Assembly: GCF_014253065.1 (NCBI RefSeq)
Contig: NZ_JACLZK010000001.1
Coordinates: 1,178,001 to 1,242,000, forward strand
From: Campylobacter massiliensis
Lineage (GTDB): Bacteria > Campylobacterota > Campylobacteria > Campylobacterales > Campylobacteraceae
Direction of reading: 5' to 3'
DNA: 64,000 nucleotides
Shown in pieces: positions 19,133-28,329 of the stretch. The stretch's first letter is position 1. Each line of letters starts with the position of its first letter. Under the pieces are notes generated by a model. The model did not search any database. It was not told the DNA's origin and was given only the letters and a program-made list of their open reading frames with translations. The translations under genes and the position numbers were made by a program.

Positions 19133-20454
19133 AACGCGTAGCTTTCTCGCGCCGTTTGGACGCGGTTTTGGGGCTTATGCGGTTAAATTTTAGCAGCGCG
19201 CGGGGCGATACGGAGGTAAATTTAAGCTCAAATTCGCGCGCCCGTTCAGTAAAATATGACGCTTCTTTAAATCCACGTGAAATTTCGCAAAAAACTGGTC
19301 TGAGTGCTAAAATAGCGACGAATTTGGCTCCAAATTTGACGGCGAATTTAGCCCGCAAAATTTGCTCTCCGCTTTTTGCGGTTTTTATGATTTGCGCTCT
19401 TGCCGCTTCGCTTAGGGCTGAGCCGCGCCCGACGCAGGATGATTTTAACGCTTGCTTTGAGAAAAACCTGCCCGCCATGGTAAACGTCGCGGGCAACGGC
19501 GGTATCGCGATCACGCCAAATTTAATAGCCGTTCCTAAAGGCGAAATCCCCGTGAAAAACTACGTCAAATTTGACCCGTATCTGGGCCTCTATCTGGTCG
19601 CCTCGGATGCCAAACTCGAGCCTGTAAAGATGGCCGACGATAACGCGACGAAAAAAAGCGACTGGGTCAGCGTCACGCACGATCTAAACACGACCGTCTA
19701 CGGCCACGTAAAGGCGCAGGCGCAGGCTCTAGGCGAGCTGGACGTGCTCACGTTTGACGTAAACGGAACGGGCGCCGTGCTAAATCCATGCTGCAAGCTA
19801 CGCGGTATCGCCGTGGGCGGGGATAAGTTCGTCCCGAGCCGCTATCTAAGGCACTTTGCGGTGTATAAGGACGTGTATTACGGCGACGTGGGCGCGGTTT
19901 TTGAGGAGCGAGACGGCAAACTCTACGTAAAAAGCGTCGATCCGCTCGGACGCGGCGCGGCGCTGATGGCGGGGGATGAAATTTTGAGCGTAAACGGCGA
20001 GAAATTTGAGAGCTTGCGCGAGCTAAACGAGAGAATTTTGTTCGCCAAAAAGGGCGAGCGGCTCAAATTTGAGATCAAGCGCGGCGACGAGGTTTTGAGA
20101 TTTGGCGTGGCGGTTTCGGACGACGCGGCCAAAAAAGAGCAAAAAGCGCCGACGAAAGCGGATAAAAAGGCCGCCTCTAGCGACGCAAAACCGCAGTCCA
20201 TACCGCAAAGCAGCGATGCCGCGAGCGTGCAAAAGCTCTACGGCATAACCTTTGACGAGAAGCTAACGGTAAAAAGCGTCGACGCAAGCTCAGGTGCGGC
20301 GAAATTCGGCGTCAGAGTCGGCGATAAGCTGATACAAGTAGGGCAAAAAACGGTCTCAAGCCGCAAAGAAGCGCTAGGCCTGCTTGCTAAAGGCGGCGGT
20401 CAAAATTTGCTCTTTAGACGCAACGGCTTTGACTTTTTTTACAACGCGCGGTAG
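19129..20454 (+). CDS. Exported protein with two PDZ domains
   Basis: The frame gives 441 residues. Residues about 84-104 (LFAVFMICALAASLRA) look like a signal sequence, placed oddly far from the first ATG. The mature part has PDZ domains near residues 250-325 (GDEILSVNGEKFESLRELNE) and 370-441 (GVRVGDKLIQVGQKTVSSRK). There is no protease domain, so it probably binds periplasmic partners. The first 80 residues are rich in AAATTT words and resemble spacer DNA. An in-frame TTG at 19336 would place the signal sequence at the N-terminus, but lacks a clear ribosome-binding site. The ATG overlaps ybaB by four bases. Confidence 0.85.
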   Translation: MKRVAFSRRLDAVLGLMRLNFSSARGDTEVNLSSNSRARSVKYDASLNPREISQKTGLSAKIATNLAPNLTANLARKICSPLFAVFMICALAASLRAEPRPTQDDFNACFEKNLPAMVNVAGNGGIAITPNLIAVPKGEIPVKNYVKFDPYLGLYLVASDAKLEPVKMADDNATKKSDWVSVTHDLNTTVYGHVKAQAQALGELDVLTFDVNGTGAVLNPCCKLRGIAVGGDKFVPSRYLRHFAVYKDVYYGDVGAVFEERDGKLYVKSVDPLGRGAALMAGDEILSVNGEKFESLRELNERILFAKKGERLKFEIKRGDEVLRFGVAVSDDAAKKEQKAPTKADKKAASSDAKPQSIPQSSDAASVQKLYGITFDEKLTVKSVDASSGAAKFGVRVGDKLIQVGQKTVSSRKEALGLLAKGGGQNLLFRRNGFDFFYNAR

Positions 20455-20544
20455 GTTCGGGCGGTAAATTTGACGCTTTTAGCGGGTAAACGAAGCGTCA
20501 AATTTAGCCTGCGCTCGGAGTTGATAAAATAAAACGGAGAATAG

Positions 20545-21714
20545 ATGCAAGATCAAAAAAATTTAGCGATGAAATTAAAATCTACGGGTAACGGTAAAAT
20601 TTACGTTCAAAACACGGGGAGAGGGTTAAATTTGAGCAAGTCGCGGGCGATATCTAAAGTGCAAAATTCGGCGCAAAGCCTGCGTGCGAGCTCGTCTCAA
20701 AATCAGCCTCAAATTTTAAACGCGGCCAAATCTAAAATAAACTCCGAAAACCTGGCTCAAAGCCCGAAAAATCGAGCAAATTTGGTCTCGCTAAACGCAG
20801 CCAAGAGCTCATCGTTTACTTCCGGCTCAAATTTACTGCAAACAGCACCGAGCGCCGCCGATCAGGACGCGCTTTTGGCCGAGTTTAAGGCATTTTTGAG
20901 CGCGCATTTGCCGAGCAGCCCTAGCTTTCATCCGTGCTTTGACGAGGCGCTTTCATACACGCTAAAATCGGGCGGCAAGCACTTTCGCGCTATGCTAGTC
21001 GCAGGCGTCGTAGCGGCAGTACGTCCCGAGCGCAAAGAGGCGGCGTTTCACGTCGCGCTAGCATTTGAGACGATGCACAGCTACTCGCTCATCCACGACG
21101 ATCTGCCCGCGATGGACGACTCGGACCTGCGCCGCGGACAGCCTAGCCTGCACGTCAAATTTGACGAGGTAACGGCGATCCTGGCTGGCGACGCGCTAAA
21201 CACCCACGCCTTTTATCAGATAGCAAGGGCTCCGCTAGACGCGGACGCGCGCATAAAATGCGTCGAGATCCTAAGCTGCAACGCCGGTATCTACGGTATG
21301 GCGCTAGGGCAGGCGGTGGATTGCTATTTCGAAAATCAAAAACTAGGGCTTGAAGAGCTAAAATTTCTGCATATCCACAAGACCGCGCGCCTCATCGCGG
21401 CGAGCTTGCAAGCAGGCTGCGTCGTGGCGGGGCTAGATGAGGCGGAGGCTGCGCGCATATACGACATCGGGCTTGATCTGGGGCTGGCGTTTCAGATCGC
21501 AGACGACATCATCGACGCGACGCAAAGCGCCGAAACGGCGGGCAAACCGACGCATAACGACGGCGCGAAAAACTCCTTTACCAACCTTCTTGGCGTTGAT
21601 GGCGCAGTGCAGGCTAAAAACGAACTCATCGCAAAGATAGAGCGCGAGCTAGGCAGCGTGCATGCAGGCATCCGCGCTATCGTGACGGGTCTCATCGACA
21701 AGCATTTGCGGTAA
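20545..21714 (+). CDS. ispA: Polyprenyl (farnesyl) diphosphate synthase with long N-terminal extension
   Basis: The 389-residue product contains a complete trans-prenyltransferase core from about residue 105. It has GGKHFRAML, the first Asp-rich motif HDDLPAMDDSDLRRG, and the second ADDIIDATQS with GKPTHNDGAKNSFTNLLG. It should condense isopentenyl and allylic diphosphates to C15 for quinone and undecaprenyl lipids. Family members are near 297 residues, so about 100 residues are extra. That extension is Ser/Asn/Lys-rich with six AAATTT words. AACGGAGAATAG precedes ATG 20545, so it may be translated; an internal TTG around codon 81 is a weak alternative. Confidence 0.9.
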   Translation: MQDQKNLAMKLKSTGNGKIYVQNTGRGLNLSKSRAISKVQNSAQSLRASSSQNQPQILNAAKSKINSENLAQSPKNRANLVSLNAAKSSSFTSGSNLLQTAPSAADQDALLAEFKAFLSAHLPSSPSFHPCFDEALSYTLKSGGKHFRAMLVAGVVAAVRPERKEAAFHVALAFETMHSYSLIHDDLPAMDDSDLRRGQPSLHVKFDEVTAILAGDALNTHAFYQIARAPLDADARIKCVEILSCNAGIYGMALGQAVDCYFENQKLGLEELKFLHIHKTARLIAASLQAGCVVAGLDEAEAARIYDIGLDLGLAFQIADDIIDATQSAETAGKPTHNDGAKNSFTNLLGVDGAVQAKNELIAKIERELGSVHAGIRAIVTGLIDKHLR

Positions 21715-21888
21715 ATTCGGCTTAAATTTGCGTTTTGTTCGGTCAAATTTGAGCAGTTAAATTTGCCGTCAAATTTCGCAAATTTTATCCTTAACTACAA
21801 AACTCTATCCGCTCGGTATAAACAAACCATCCCGCAAACCGTGCCGATCCCGCCGCAAAATCGGCAAAATTCGGCGTCCTTTTTATGC

Positions 21889-21894
21889 TATAAT
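21889..21894 (+). promoter_or_regulatory. Extended -10 promoter element
   Basis: TGCTATAAT ends at 21894, 28 bases before the ATG of the Trp/Tyr-rich exported protein. Good match to the Campylobacter housekeeping consensus. It shows that the longer open frame starting at 21763 is not the real gene start. Confidence 0.75.
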
Positions 21895-21921
21895 CTTTTA
21901 AATTTATCAAAAGGAGAGATA

Positions 21922-23172
21922 ATGAAAAAAATAGCCTTATCGCTTGCGCTTTTGTGTGCGGCGGCGTTTGCCAAAGAGTACGACTACATGCTAGCTAGCA
22001 CCGCGCAAAAGACTTTTGAGGAGCCGACTTCTAGCTACGAGACTAAGCAAAACTACGATGCCAAGGCTCGCCGTCTAGAGCTAGTTAGCACCTCCGAGCT
22101 CGCAGACGGGCTAAAGGGCAAACACAAAGAGATCAGCTACTATAACAAAGACGGCAAGATGACGAAATATGAAGCCTTTAGCTATGATTTTACCGCGAAA
22201 AAATGGATCAAAGTGACCGAATACAAAGCCGATTATAAAAAAGGCGTCCTCATGCAGGAGTCTAGCTCGTTTATCCGCGGTATGCCGGAAAATGCCAGCA
22301 AAACTATCATAAAGTACCTAAAAAACGCTAGCGAGGAGATCAGATACGAGCTGGTAAAAGGCAAATGGCGAAAAACCGCGCTAACCAAAACCGTCGAGAA
22401 CGCATACGGCGAGAACGAGCTCATCGTACTTAGCGTCTGGGACGGCAAAAGATGGCAGCCTAAATCAAAAACGCAGCTACTCTACGGCGCGGACGGACAG
22501 ACGCGCGGCTATGAGAGTTGGGATTACGAAAACGGCGCATGGCAAAACCGCGAAAGAGGCACGGTTGCGGGCGACGTGAAGGGCAAATACGAGCAGGTAA
22601 GAAGCGTATTTGAAGGCGGCGCGTGGCGCTACGCCGAGATGTCCAAGCACGACTACGACGCTTCTAGCGGCAAAGACGTGACGATAAATCTCATCTGGAA
22701 CGCCGAGCAAAACGCATGGGAAAACAACAGCAAAAACGTCTCGGTCGTAGAGGGCGCGGACTTTGAGACGGCGGCCTTTTTGTGGGATAAAGAGCGCAAA
22801 GAGTGGAAGCAGGAGTACTCCAACCGCAGCATCTACGACAAGAGCGGCGAGCGTCTGCTAACGCAGCGATACGACACGATGGACGGCAGCGAGAAGTTCG
22901 TCTACGGCTACAACGAGCGCGGCGATAACGTGAGCGTGGATGTTTACGAGCTAGCTAGCGACGAAAACGGCAAAAGATGGGTGCAAAATAAGCGCCTTGA
23001 GACGACCTTTGATCCGCACATACTGGCCGACGACGTCGGACACGGCGGCTCGCTGATGTCCTTTGAGATGCCTAGCAGATACGCGGTGACTAGCTTTAAG
23101 CAGTTCGTCGCGGCGGACGGTAAATTTAAGCTCGCCTCAGAGCAGACGTGGAAATATAAAAGGGTCAAATGA
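21922..23172 (+). CDS. Exported Trp/Tyr-rich repeat protein, paralogue 1
   Basis: From ATG 21922 (after AAAAGGAGAGATA) the product is 416 residues with a signal peptide (MKKIALSLALLCAAAFAKEY). The mature part is a series of imperfect 35-45 residue units with aromatic beta-strand patterns such as FSYDFTAKKWIKVTEYKADY, WNAEQNAWENNSKN and WDKERKEWKQEYSN. Each unit has a Y/F-D-x-x-G turn and a W spaced 7-10 residues on. It resembles Bacteroidota-style repeat surface proteins, but no family can be named. The next gene is a divergent paralogue with the same unit pattern. Confidence 0.82.
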   Translation: MKKIALSLALLCAAAFAKEYDYMLASTAQKTFEEPTSSYETKQNYDAKARRLELVSTSELADGLKGKHKEISYYNKDGKMTKYEAFSYDFTAKKWIKVTEYKADYKKGVLMQESSSFIRGMPENASKTIIKYLKNASEEIRYELVKGKWRKTALTKTVENAYGENELIVLSVWDGKRWQPKSKTQLLYGADGQTRGYESWDYENGAWQNRERGTVAGDVKGKYEQVRSVFEGGAWRYAEMSKHDYDASSGKDVTINLIWNAEQNAWENNSKNVSVVEGADFETAAFLWDKERKEWKQEYSNRSIYDKSGERLLTQRYDTMDGSEKFVYGYNERGDNVSVDVYELASDENGKRWVQNKRLETTFDPHILADDVGHGGSLMSFEMPSRYAVTSFKQFVAADGKFKLASEQTWKYKRVK

Positions 23173-23322
23173 TCTTTTGCTAGCGGCCTAACTGCGGTAA
23201 ATTTGACGCTTTGGATTTGGTCAAATTTAACAAGCGCCCGAGCGTCAAATTTAGCTCGTTAAATTTTGCTTTCGCATCAAATTTGACGCCGTTTGGGCGG
23301 CTAAATTTAAAAAGGAGCGAAT

Positions 23323-24594
23323 GTGAGATTTTTTTGGAAAGCGGCGGCGATGGCGGCGATTTGGACCTTGCCGCTAGCTGCGTCGGGCGAAATTTGCCTA
23401 AAAAAGACTATCTATAAAACACAGGGCGACGCCGTGCCGCGCTACAAATACGAAACGAGCCAAGCTTACGACGCGAAGGCTCGCGTGCTAGAAAAAATCT
23501 ACGACGAAATCAACGACGACGGCAGGCGCAGGACGAAAAGCATTGTCAAATTTGACGAAAGAGGCGAGCGCGAGATAGGCAGCATTGAGTACGAGTGGGA
23601 CTTTAGAGCCGGCAAATGGCACAAAGCAGGGTTCTCAAAAACAGAGAGGACAAAGGACGGCGCGTTTGTTTTTATTGATACCCGCGGTCAAAACGGCAAG
23701 CTAAACCAAGGTCAAAAAACCGTCGAAAAGCGAACGGGCGCGACGGAAATCTCTCAAAATTTCACTCTAAAAAACGGCAAATGGACGCCGACGTATCTAA
23801 TCAAAAGACTTTATGACGAAAATCACAAAACCACGCTCGTAGCGACCTTTGAGTGGAGCGCCAAAGCCAAAAAATGGACTCCGTACGAAAAATCTATATA
23901 TCGTTACAAAGGCGACGTTTATGCGAGCTCCGAGGGCTATAGGTGGCAGGGCAAATGGGTGCCGCAGACGAAGCACGTGGCCTTTACGGCTGCGGACGGA
24001 ATGCGCACCGAGATAAATTTTACGTGGAAAGAGGACGCGTGGCGACCACAGGAGAGGACGGTGCAAAAAATAGAGCCCGAATTTAGGCGTTTTACCGATC
24101 TTAGATGTCGCTGGGACGCCGCAAAGAGCGAGTGGAACGGCTGCTATAAAAACGTGCGCGAGGAGACCGAGCAAGGTCGGCAAAAATACTCCGCATCGTC
24201 ATTTTGGTGCGAGGAGTCGCAGCGCTGGGAGATAGTGTTTGAAAACGAGCTTAGCTACGACGCGCGCGGTAATTTGATAAAAAATCGCGAGACGTTGGAC
24301 GGCGAACGGCGCGAGTACGTCTACGTCTACGACGAAGTGGGAAATAACCTATCCTCAGCGCTTCGTGAGCCAGATGAGAGCGGCAAATGGCGCGAAACGC
24401 AAAAGACGATAAACGCCTTTGAGCGGGATATTTTAGCGCGCGACGTCATGGATCGCGGCTTCATCGGCGACTACGTAGCCGCGGGCGAAAACGCGATCAA
24501 AAGCAGCAAGCAGTACTTTTTAGACGGCGACGAGTTTAAGCTAAGCGAGACGCTCGAGTGGTTTTACGAAAAGTGCGAGCCGTCTCGCGAGTGA
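23323..24594 (+). CDS. Exported Trp/Tyr-rich repeat protein, paralogue 2
   Basis: This 423-residue product starts at GTG 23323 after AAAAAGGAGCGAAT. A signal peptide (FWKAAAMAAIWTLPLAASG) is followed by repeats like those of the preceding gene: YDAKARVLEKIYDE here against YDAKARRLELVSTS there, and FTWKEDAWRPQERTV and WDAAKSEWNGCYKN units. Both end in a similar block (ILARDVMDRGFIGDY here, ILADDVGHGGSLMSF there). They are clearly a tandem duplication that has diverged. Four extra cysteines suggest disulphides in this copy. Function unknown; a cell-surface or periplasmic binding role is only a guess. Confidence 0.82.
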   Translation: MRFFWKAAAMAAIWTLPLAASGEICLKKTIYKTQGDAVPRYKYETSQAYDAKARVLEKIYDEINDDGRRRTKSIVKFDERGEREIGSIEYEWDFRAGKWHKAGFSKTERTKDGAFVFIDTRGQNGKLNQGQKTVEKRTGATEISQNFTLKNGKWTPTYLIKRLYDENHKTTLVATFEWSAKAKKWTPYEKSIYRYKGDVYASSEGYRWQGKWVPQTKHVAFTAADGMRTEINFTWKEDAWRPQERTVQKIEPEFRRFTDLRCRWDAAKSEWNGCYKNVREETEQGRQKYSASSFWCEESQRWEIVFENELSYDARGNLIKNRETLDGERREYVYVYDEVGNNLSSALREPDESGKWRETQKTINAFERDILARDVMDRGFIGDYVAAGENAIKSSKQYFLDGDEFKLSETLEWFYEKCEPSRE

Positions 24595-24597
24595 GCC

Positions 24598-24762
24598 GTG
24601 TATCGTTCAAATTTTGCGCATTTTTTAAAAAACGGCGAAAAGATCGTCTTTACGTTAACCAAGCAAGAGGGCAAGAAGCTATCCGTAATGCTGGGCGACA
24701 TATATAAGGCCCAAGACGGCGCATTTACGGTCGCGGGACTAAATGTCGGAGGGCGCGAGTGA
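24598..24762 (+). CDS. Possible small protein or gene remnant
   Basis: A 54-codon frame starts at GTG 24598, four bases after the preceding stop (product MYRSNFAHFLKNGEKIVFTL..., ending LNVGGRE). It has no clear ribosome-binding site. Its end overlaps a second frame continuing as SEVATRNCKSSLVKIYEFKE to a TAG near 24850, so the two may be frameshifted halves of one decayed gene. Coding status is doubtful. Confidence 0.3.
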   Translation: MYRSNFAHFLKNGEKIVFTLTKQEGKKLSVMLGDIYKAQDGAFTVAGLNVGGRE

Positions 24763-25053
24763 AGTGGCAACGAGAAACTGCAAGTCAAGCCTAGTTAAAA
24801 TTTACGAATTTAAAGAAGGCGGTATCTGCGCGGGTTTTGACGGAAACTAGATTTGAGTTTTGTCGGCTGAAAGTAAGCGCGTCTTTGCGTAAGCGAAGTG
24901 GTTTACGCGTTTTGCAAGGTACTCGCCGCTGAATTTCGCTTTTACTAAAAATTTATAAAAGCCTTACACTAAATTTAATGAGTCAAAATAAAATTCGGCA
25001 GCGATTTTCTAACAGAAGATCAAAAATAAAAAGCCAAATTTGGGAGGCTAAAG
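24763..25053. other. Spacer before the pectate lyase-like gene
   Basis: About 290 bases with no confident gene. The composition shifts to AT-rich towards 25000, matching the lower GC of the next gene. A weak TTATAAAA lies near 24953, and AAATTTGGGAGGCTAAAG just before 25054 supplies the ribosome-binding site. Confidence 0.4.
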
Positions 25054-26304
25054 ATGTTTAAAAAGATATTGTTTCTAGCCGTTTCTTCGTTATTTGCATT
25101 TGGTGCTCTAGCTCAAGCAGGCGAGATAAAAGCAAGCGACTCGCCCTTTGGTTACGCTAGCATTGGTGCAGAGCAAAATTTTGGCGGATACGCCGGCAAA
25201 GAGAGTAAAGAAGTCGTCGTAAAAGATAGGCAAGAGCTCGTAAAATACGCTCAAATGGGTGATTACGTCATCTATGTGGATGGCCTCATAGACCTTAGCG
25301 AAGGCAAGATTCCACAAAATGGCAATAGCGAGGGGCTGGATAAATTTATAAGTGAGATTAGCGGTGGCGAGTTTAGCTCTTATGCCAAATTTATGCAGGC
25401 TTACGGCGCTTCATGCCGTGCAAATTTAGACGGTTCACAAGATCCAAAGTTAGCAGCGCTTCGCAAAAATTTAGCCAACGAATGGGAAAAGCTCATAGTA
25501 GTGCCGGTAGCTAGCAACACCACAATAATCGGCCTAGGCGAAAACTCAGGCATAAAAGGCGGCTCGCTTTTGCTAAAAAATGTCCAAAATATCGCGATCC
25601 GCAACATGAATATCCTAGATGCTTTTGATCCATTTCCAGATGTACAAAAAAATGACGGCTTTAACGCGCAATATGACGGCGTTAGCATAGAGTCAAGCAA
25701 AAACATCTGGATAGATCACTGCCATTTTAAGGACACGGTCGAGCTTGGTCATGTGCATTTAGCAGGCGGAGAGCTTACTAAATGGCAGACTTACGACGGA
25801 CTATGCGACATCAAGGGAGATAGTGCGGCTATCACGATCTCGCACAACATTTTTGAAAACCACGACAAAACGATGCTAATAGGCTCAAGAGACTCAGACG
25901 GCAGCAGCGAAACAAGGACGATAACGGTCGCTCATAACATTTTTGACAACTGCGCGCAACGCTTACCTATGGCACGCAATGCAAAGGTGCACGTCTATAA
26001 CAACTTTTACGACTCAAAAGATGGCTTTTATGACCAAAAATACGCCATTGGAGTGCGCTTTGGCTCACTAATATACGCTCAAAACAACTACTTTACAAAT
26101 GGCGTCAAAATAAGCTACAAGTGTAACAAAGGCACCATTTTTGAAAGCGGCAATATAGACCTTTCAAAAAAAGGCAGCGTTTGCGAAAAGCTAACTAAGC
26201 CGCCATTTGAGCCTCCATATAAATTTGAGCTCCTCAAAGCCTCAGACGTCCAAAACGAGGTAAATCAAAACGCAGGCACTGGCAAACTAGATGTTGCTAA
26301 ATAA
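25054..26304 (+). CDS. Exported pectate lyase-like protein (polysaccharide lyase family 1 fold)
   Basis: This 416-residue protein has a signal peptide (MFKKILFLAVSSLFAFGALA). It carries family 1 landmarks: NIWIDHCHF near residue 222 (the WxDH strand), DGLCDIKGDSAAITISHNIF, and NCAQRLPMARNAKVHVYNNF with the RLPMxR Arg used as catalytic base. A right-handed beta-helix is predicted from repeated N-x-I/F patterns. Pectate lyases cleave polygalacturonate by elimination; in an animal-associated bacterium the true substrate may be another uronic-acid glycan. Codon use is more A/T-rich than its neighbours, suggesting acquisition. No transporter or uronate catabolic genes lie nearby. Confidence 0.88.
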   Translation: MFKKILFLAVSSLFAFGALAQAGEIKASDSPFGYASIGAEQNFGGYAGKESKEVVVKDRQELVKYAQMGDYVIYVDGLIDLSEGKIPQNGNSEGLDKFISEISGGEFSSYAKFMQAYGASCRANLDGSQDPKLAALRKNLANEWEKLIVVPVASNTTIIGLGENSGIKGGSLLLKNVQNIAIRNMNILDAFDPFPDVQKNDGFNAQYDGVSIESSKNIWIDHCHFKDTVELGHVHLAGGELTKWQTYDGLCDIKGDSAAITISHNIFENHDKTMLIGSRDSDGSSETRTITVAHNIFDNCAQRLPMARNAKVHVYNNFYDSKDGFYDQKYAIGVRFGSLIYAQNNYFTNGVKISYKCNKGTIFESGNIDLSKKGSVCEKLTKPPFEPPYKFELLKASDVQNEVNQNAGTGKLDVAK

Positions 26305-26386
26305 TTAAAAAGAGAAAAGGAAAATTTCGCCGAGTTTTTAAAATTTACGGCGGCGTTAAAAGCGTAAAATTTAAGCCGAATTTTCG

Positions 26387-26392
26387 TATAAT
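26387..26392 (+). promoter_or_regulatory. -10 promoter element for transketolase
   Basis: TATAAT in TTCGTATAATCGC lies 23 bases before the tkt ATG. Confidence 0.7.
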
Positions 26393-26415
26393 CGCATAAA
26401 AACTAAGGAGAAAAA

Positions 26416-28329
26416 ATGCTAAAAAAGATGGCGGATACGATAAGGTTTTTATGCGCGGATATGGTGCAGCAGGCAAACAGCGGGCATCCTGGCGCGCCGA
26501 TGGGGCTAGCCGACGTCATGGTCGTGCTGGCTAAATTTCTAAATCACAATCCTAAAAATCCAAACTGGCTAAACCGCGATAGGCTCGTATTTAGCGGCGG
26601 TCACGCAAGCTCGCTCGTGTATAGCTTTTTGCATCTTAGCGGCTATGATCTTAGCCTTGATGATCTAAAAAACTTCCGCCAGCTAGGCTCTAAAACCCCT
26701 GGCCACCCCGAGATCCACACCAAAGGCGTCGAAGTAGCGACCGGACCGTTAGGGCAGGGCGTGGCAAACGCAGTGGGCTTTGCTATGGCGGCAAAATACG
26801 CGGCCAATCTGCTAAACGAACCGGAAAACGCCGTCATCGATCATAAAATTTACTGCCTCTGCGGCGATGGAGACTTGCAGGAGGGCATCAGCTACGAGGC
26901 CTGTGCGGTCGCGGGCAACCTACACCTAGACAACCTCGTGCTGATCTACGACTCCAACAACATCACGATCGAGGGCGACACGAGCATCGCTTGGAGCGAG
27001 GACGTGAAGGCGAGGTTTGAGGCGCAGGGCTGGGACGTCGCTCGCATCGACGGTCACGACTACGATCAGATCGAGTTTGCGCTCGAGCAAGCCACGGAGA
27101 AGGAGCGCCCGTATCTCATTATCGCAAACACCCGCATCGCAAAGGGCGCGGGCGAGCTAGAGGGTAGTCACCATAGCCACGGCGCGCCGCTTGGCGAGGA
27201 GATCATAAAGGCCGCTAAAATCGTAGCCGGCTTTGATCCTGAGCGTAAATTTGCCATCGACGAGGACGTGCTGATTCGCTTCCGCGCCGCGCTAGAAAAG
27301 GGCGACCTAGCCGAAGCTCAGTGGAACAAAAAGGTAGAAAATCTAAGCAGTGAAAGCAAAAATATGCTCAACTCGCTGCTAAATCCCGATTTTAGCAAGA
27401 TAAATTTTCCTGATTTTAGCGGCAAAAAGCTAGCCACGCGCGATAGTAACGGCATCATCATGAATGAGATCGCTCGGGCACTACCTGGCTTTATCGGAGG
27501 TAGCGCGGATCTGGCGCCGTCAAACAAAACCGAGCTAAAGGGCATGGGCGACTTCCCTAACGGACGCAACATCCACTACGGCATCCGCGAGCACGCCATG
27601 GCCGCGATAAACAACGCGATCGCTAGATACGGGCTTTTCTTGCCGTTTAGCGCGACGTTTTTTATATTTAGCGACTATCTAAAGCCGTCTGCGCGTATCG
27701 CTTCGCTGATGAGCGTTAGGCACTTTTTTATCTTTACGCACGACAGCATCGGCGTAGGCGAGGACGGCCCGACGCATCAGCCTATCGAGCAGCTTAGCAC
27801 GCTTCGCGCGATGCCGAATTTTTACACCTTCCGTCCGGCCGACGGCAACGAAAACGCGCTTTGCTGGAAGGCGGCGTTAAATTTACGCGCTCCAAGCGCC
27901 TTCGTGCTAAGCCGCCAAGGCCTAGCTCCGCTTGAAAAAGGCGAATTTGGCAGCGTAGAAAACGGCGCGTATCTGCTAAAACGCGCGCAAAACGCCAAAA
28001 TCACGCTAATAGCTAGCGGCAGCGAGGTGGAGCTTTGCGTCAAGGCGGCTGAAATTTTAGCTGCTCGCGGTATCGGCGCGAACGTCGTATCCGCGCCGTG
28101 CTTTGACCTGCTTTGCGAGCAGCCGCGCGAGTACGTGGATAAAATTTTAGATCCGCAAACTAAAATCATCGCCGTCGAAGCCGCAAGCGCGCTGGAGTGG
28201 TATAAATTTGCGGGTGAAATTTACTCGATGAAGAGCTTCGGCGAGAGCGGCAAGGCGGGCGCATTGTTCGAATACTTCGGCTTTACGCCTGAAAAGATCG
28301 CGGAATTTGCACAGGAAACGGCGAAGTAA
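26416..28329 (+). CDS. tkt: Transketolase
   Basis: This 637-residue enzyme moves two-carbon units in the pentose phosphate pathway. It has the thiamine diphosphate motif CGDGDLQEGISYEACAVAGN, the N-terminal QANSGHPGAPMGLAD, the catalytic GIREHAMAAINN region (cofactor-activating Glu in the second domain) and the THDSIGVGEDGPTHQP loop. TAAGGAGAAAAA precedes the ATG. Campylobacters depend on the non-oxidative pathway for pentoses and aromatic precursors, so it should be essential. It has its own promoter. Confidence 0.97.
   Translation: MLKKMADTIRFLCADMVQQANSGHPGAPMGLADVMVVLAKFLNHNPKNPNWLNRDRLVFSGGHASSLVYSFLHLSGYDLSLDDLKNFRQLGSKTPGHPEIHTKGVEVATGPLGQGVANAVGFAMAAKYAANLLNEPENAVIDHKIYCLCGDGDLQEGISYEACAVAGNLHLDNLVLIYDSNNITIEGDTSIAWSEDVKARFEAQGWDVARIDGHDYDQIEFALEQATEKERPYLIIANTRIAKGAGELEGSHHSHGAPLGEEIIKAAKIVAGFDPERKFAIDEDVLIRFRAALEKGDLAEAQWNKKVENLSSESKNMLNSLLNPDFSKINFPDFSGKKLATRDSNGIIMNEIARALPGFIGGSADLAPSNKTELKGMGDFPNGRNIHYGIREHAMAAINNAIARYGLFLPFSATFFIFSDYLKPSARIASLMSVRHFFIFTHDSIGVGEDGPTHQPIEQLSTLRAMPNFYTFRPADGNENALCWKAALNLRAPSAFVLSRQGLAPLEKGEFGSVENGAYLLKRAQNAKITLIASGSEVELCVKAAEILAARGIGANVVSAPCFDLLCEQPREYVDKILDPQTKIIAVEAASALEWYKFAGEIYSMKSFGESGKAGALFEYFGFTPEKIAEFAQETAK

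Noticed and set aside
21763-21921. Upstream extension of the first Trp/Tyr-rich protein
   Set aside because: A promoter (21889-21894) and the ribosome-binding site lie inside it, and the signal peptide begins at 21922.
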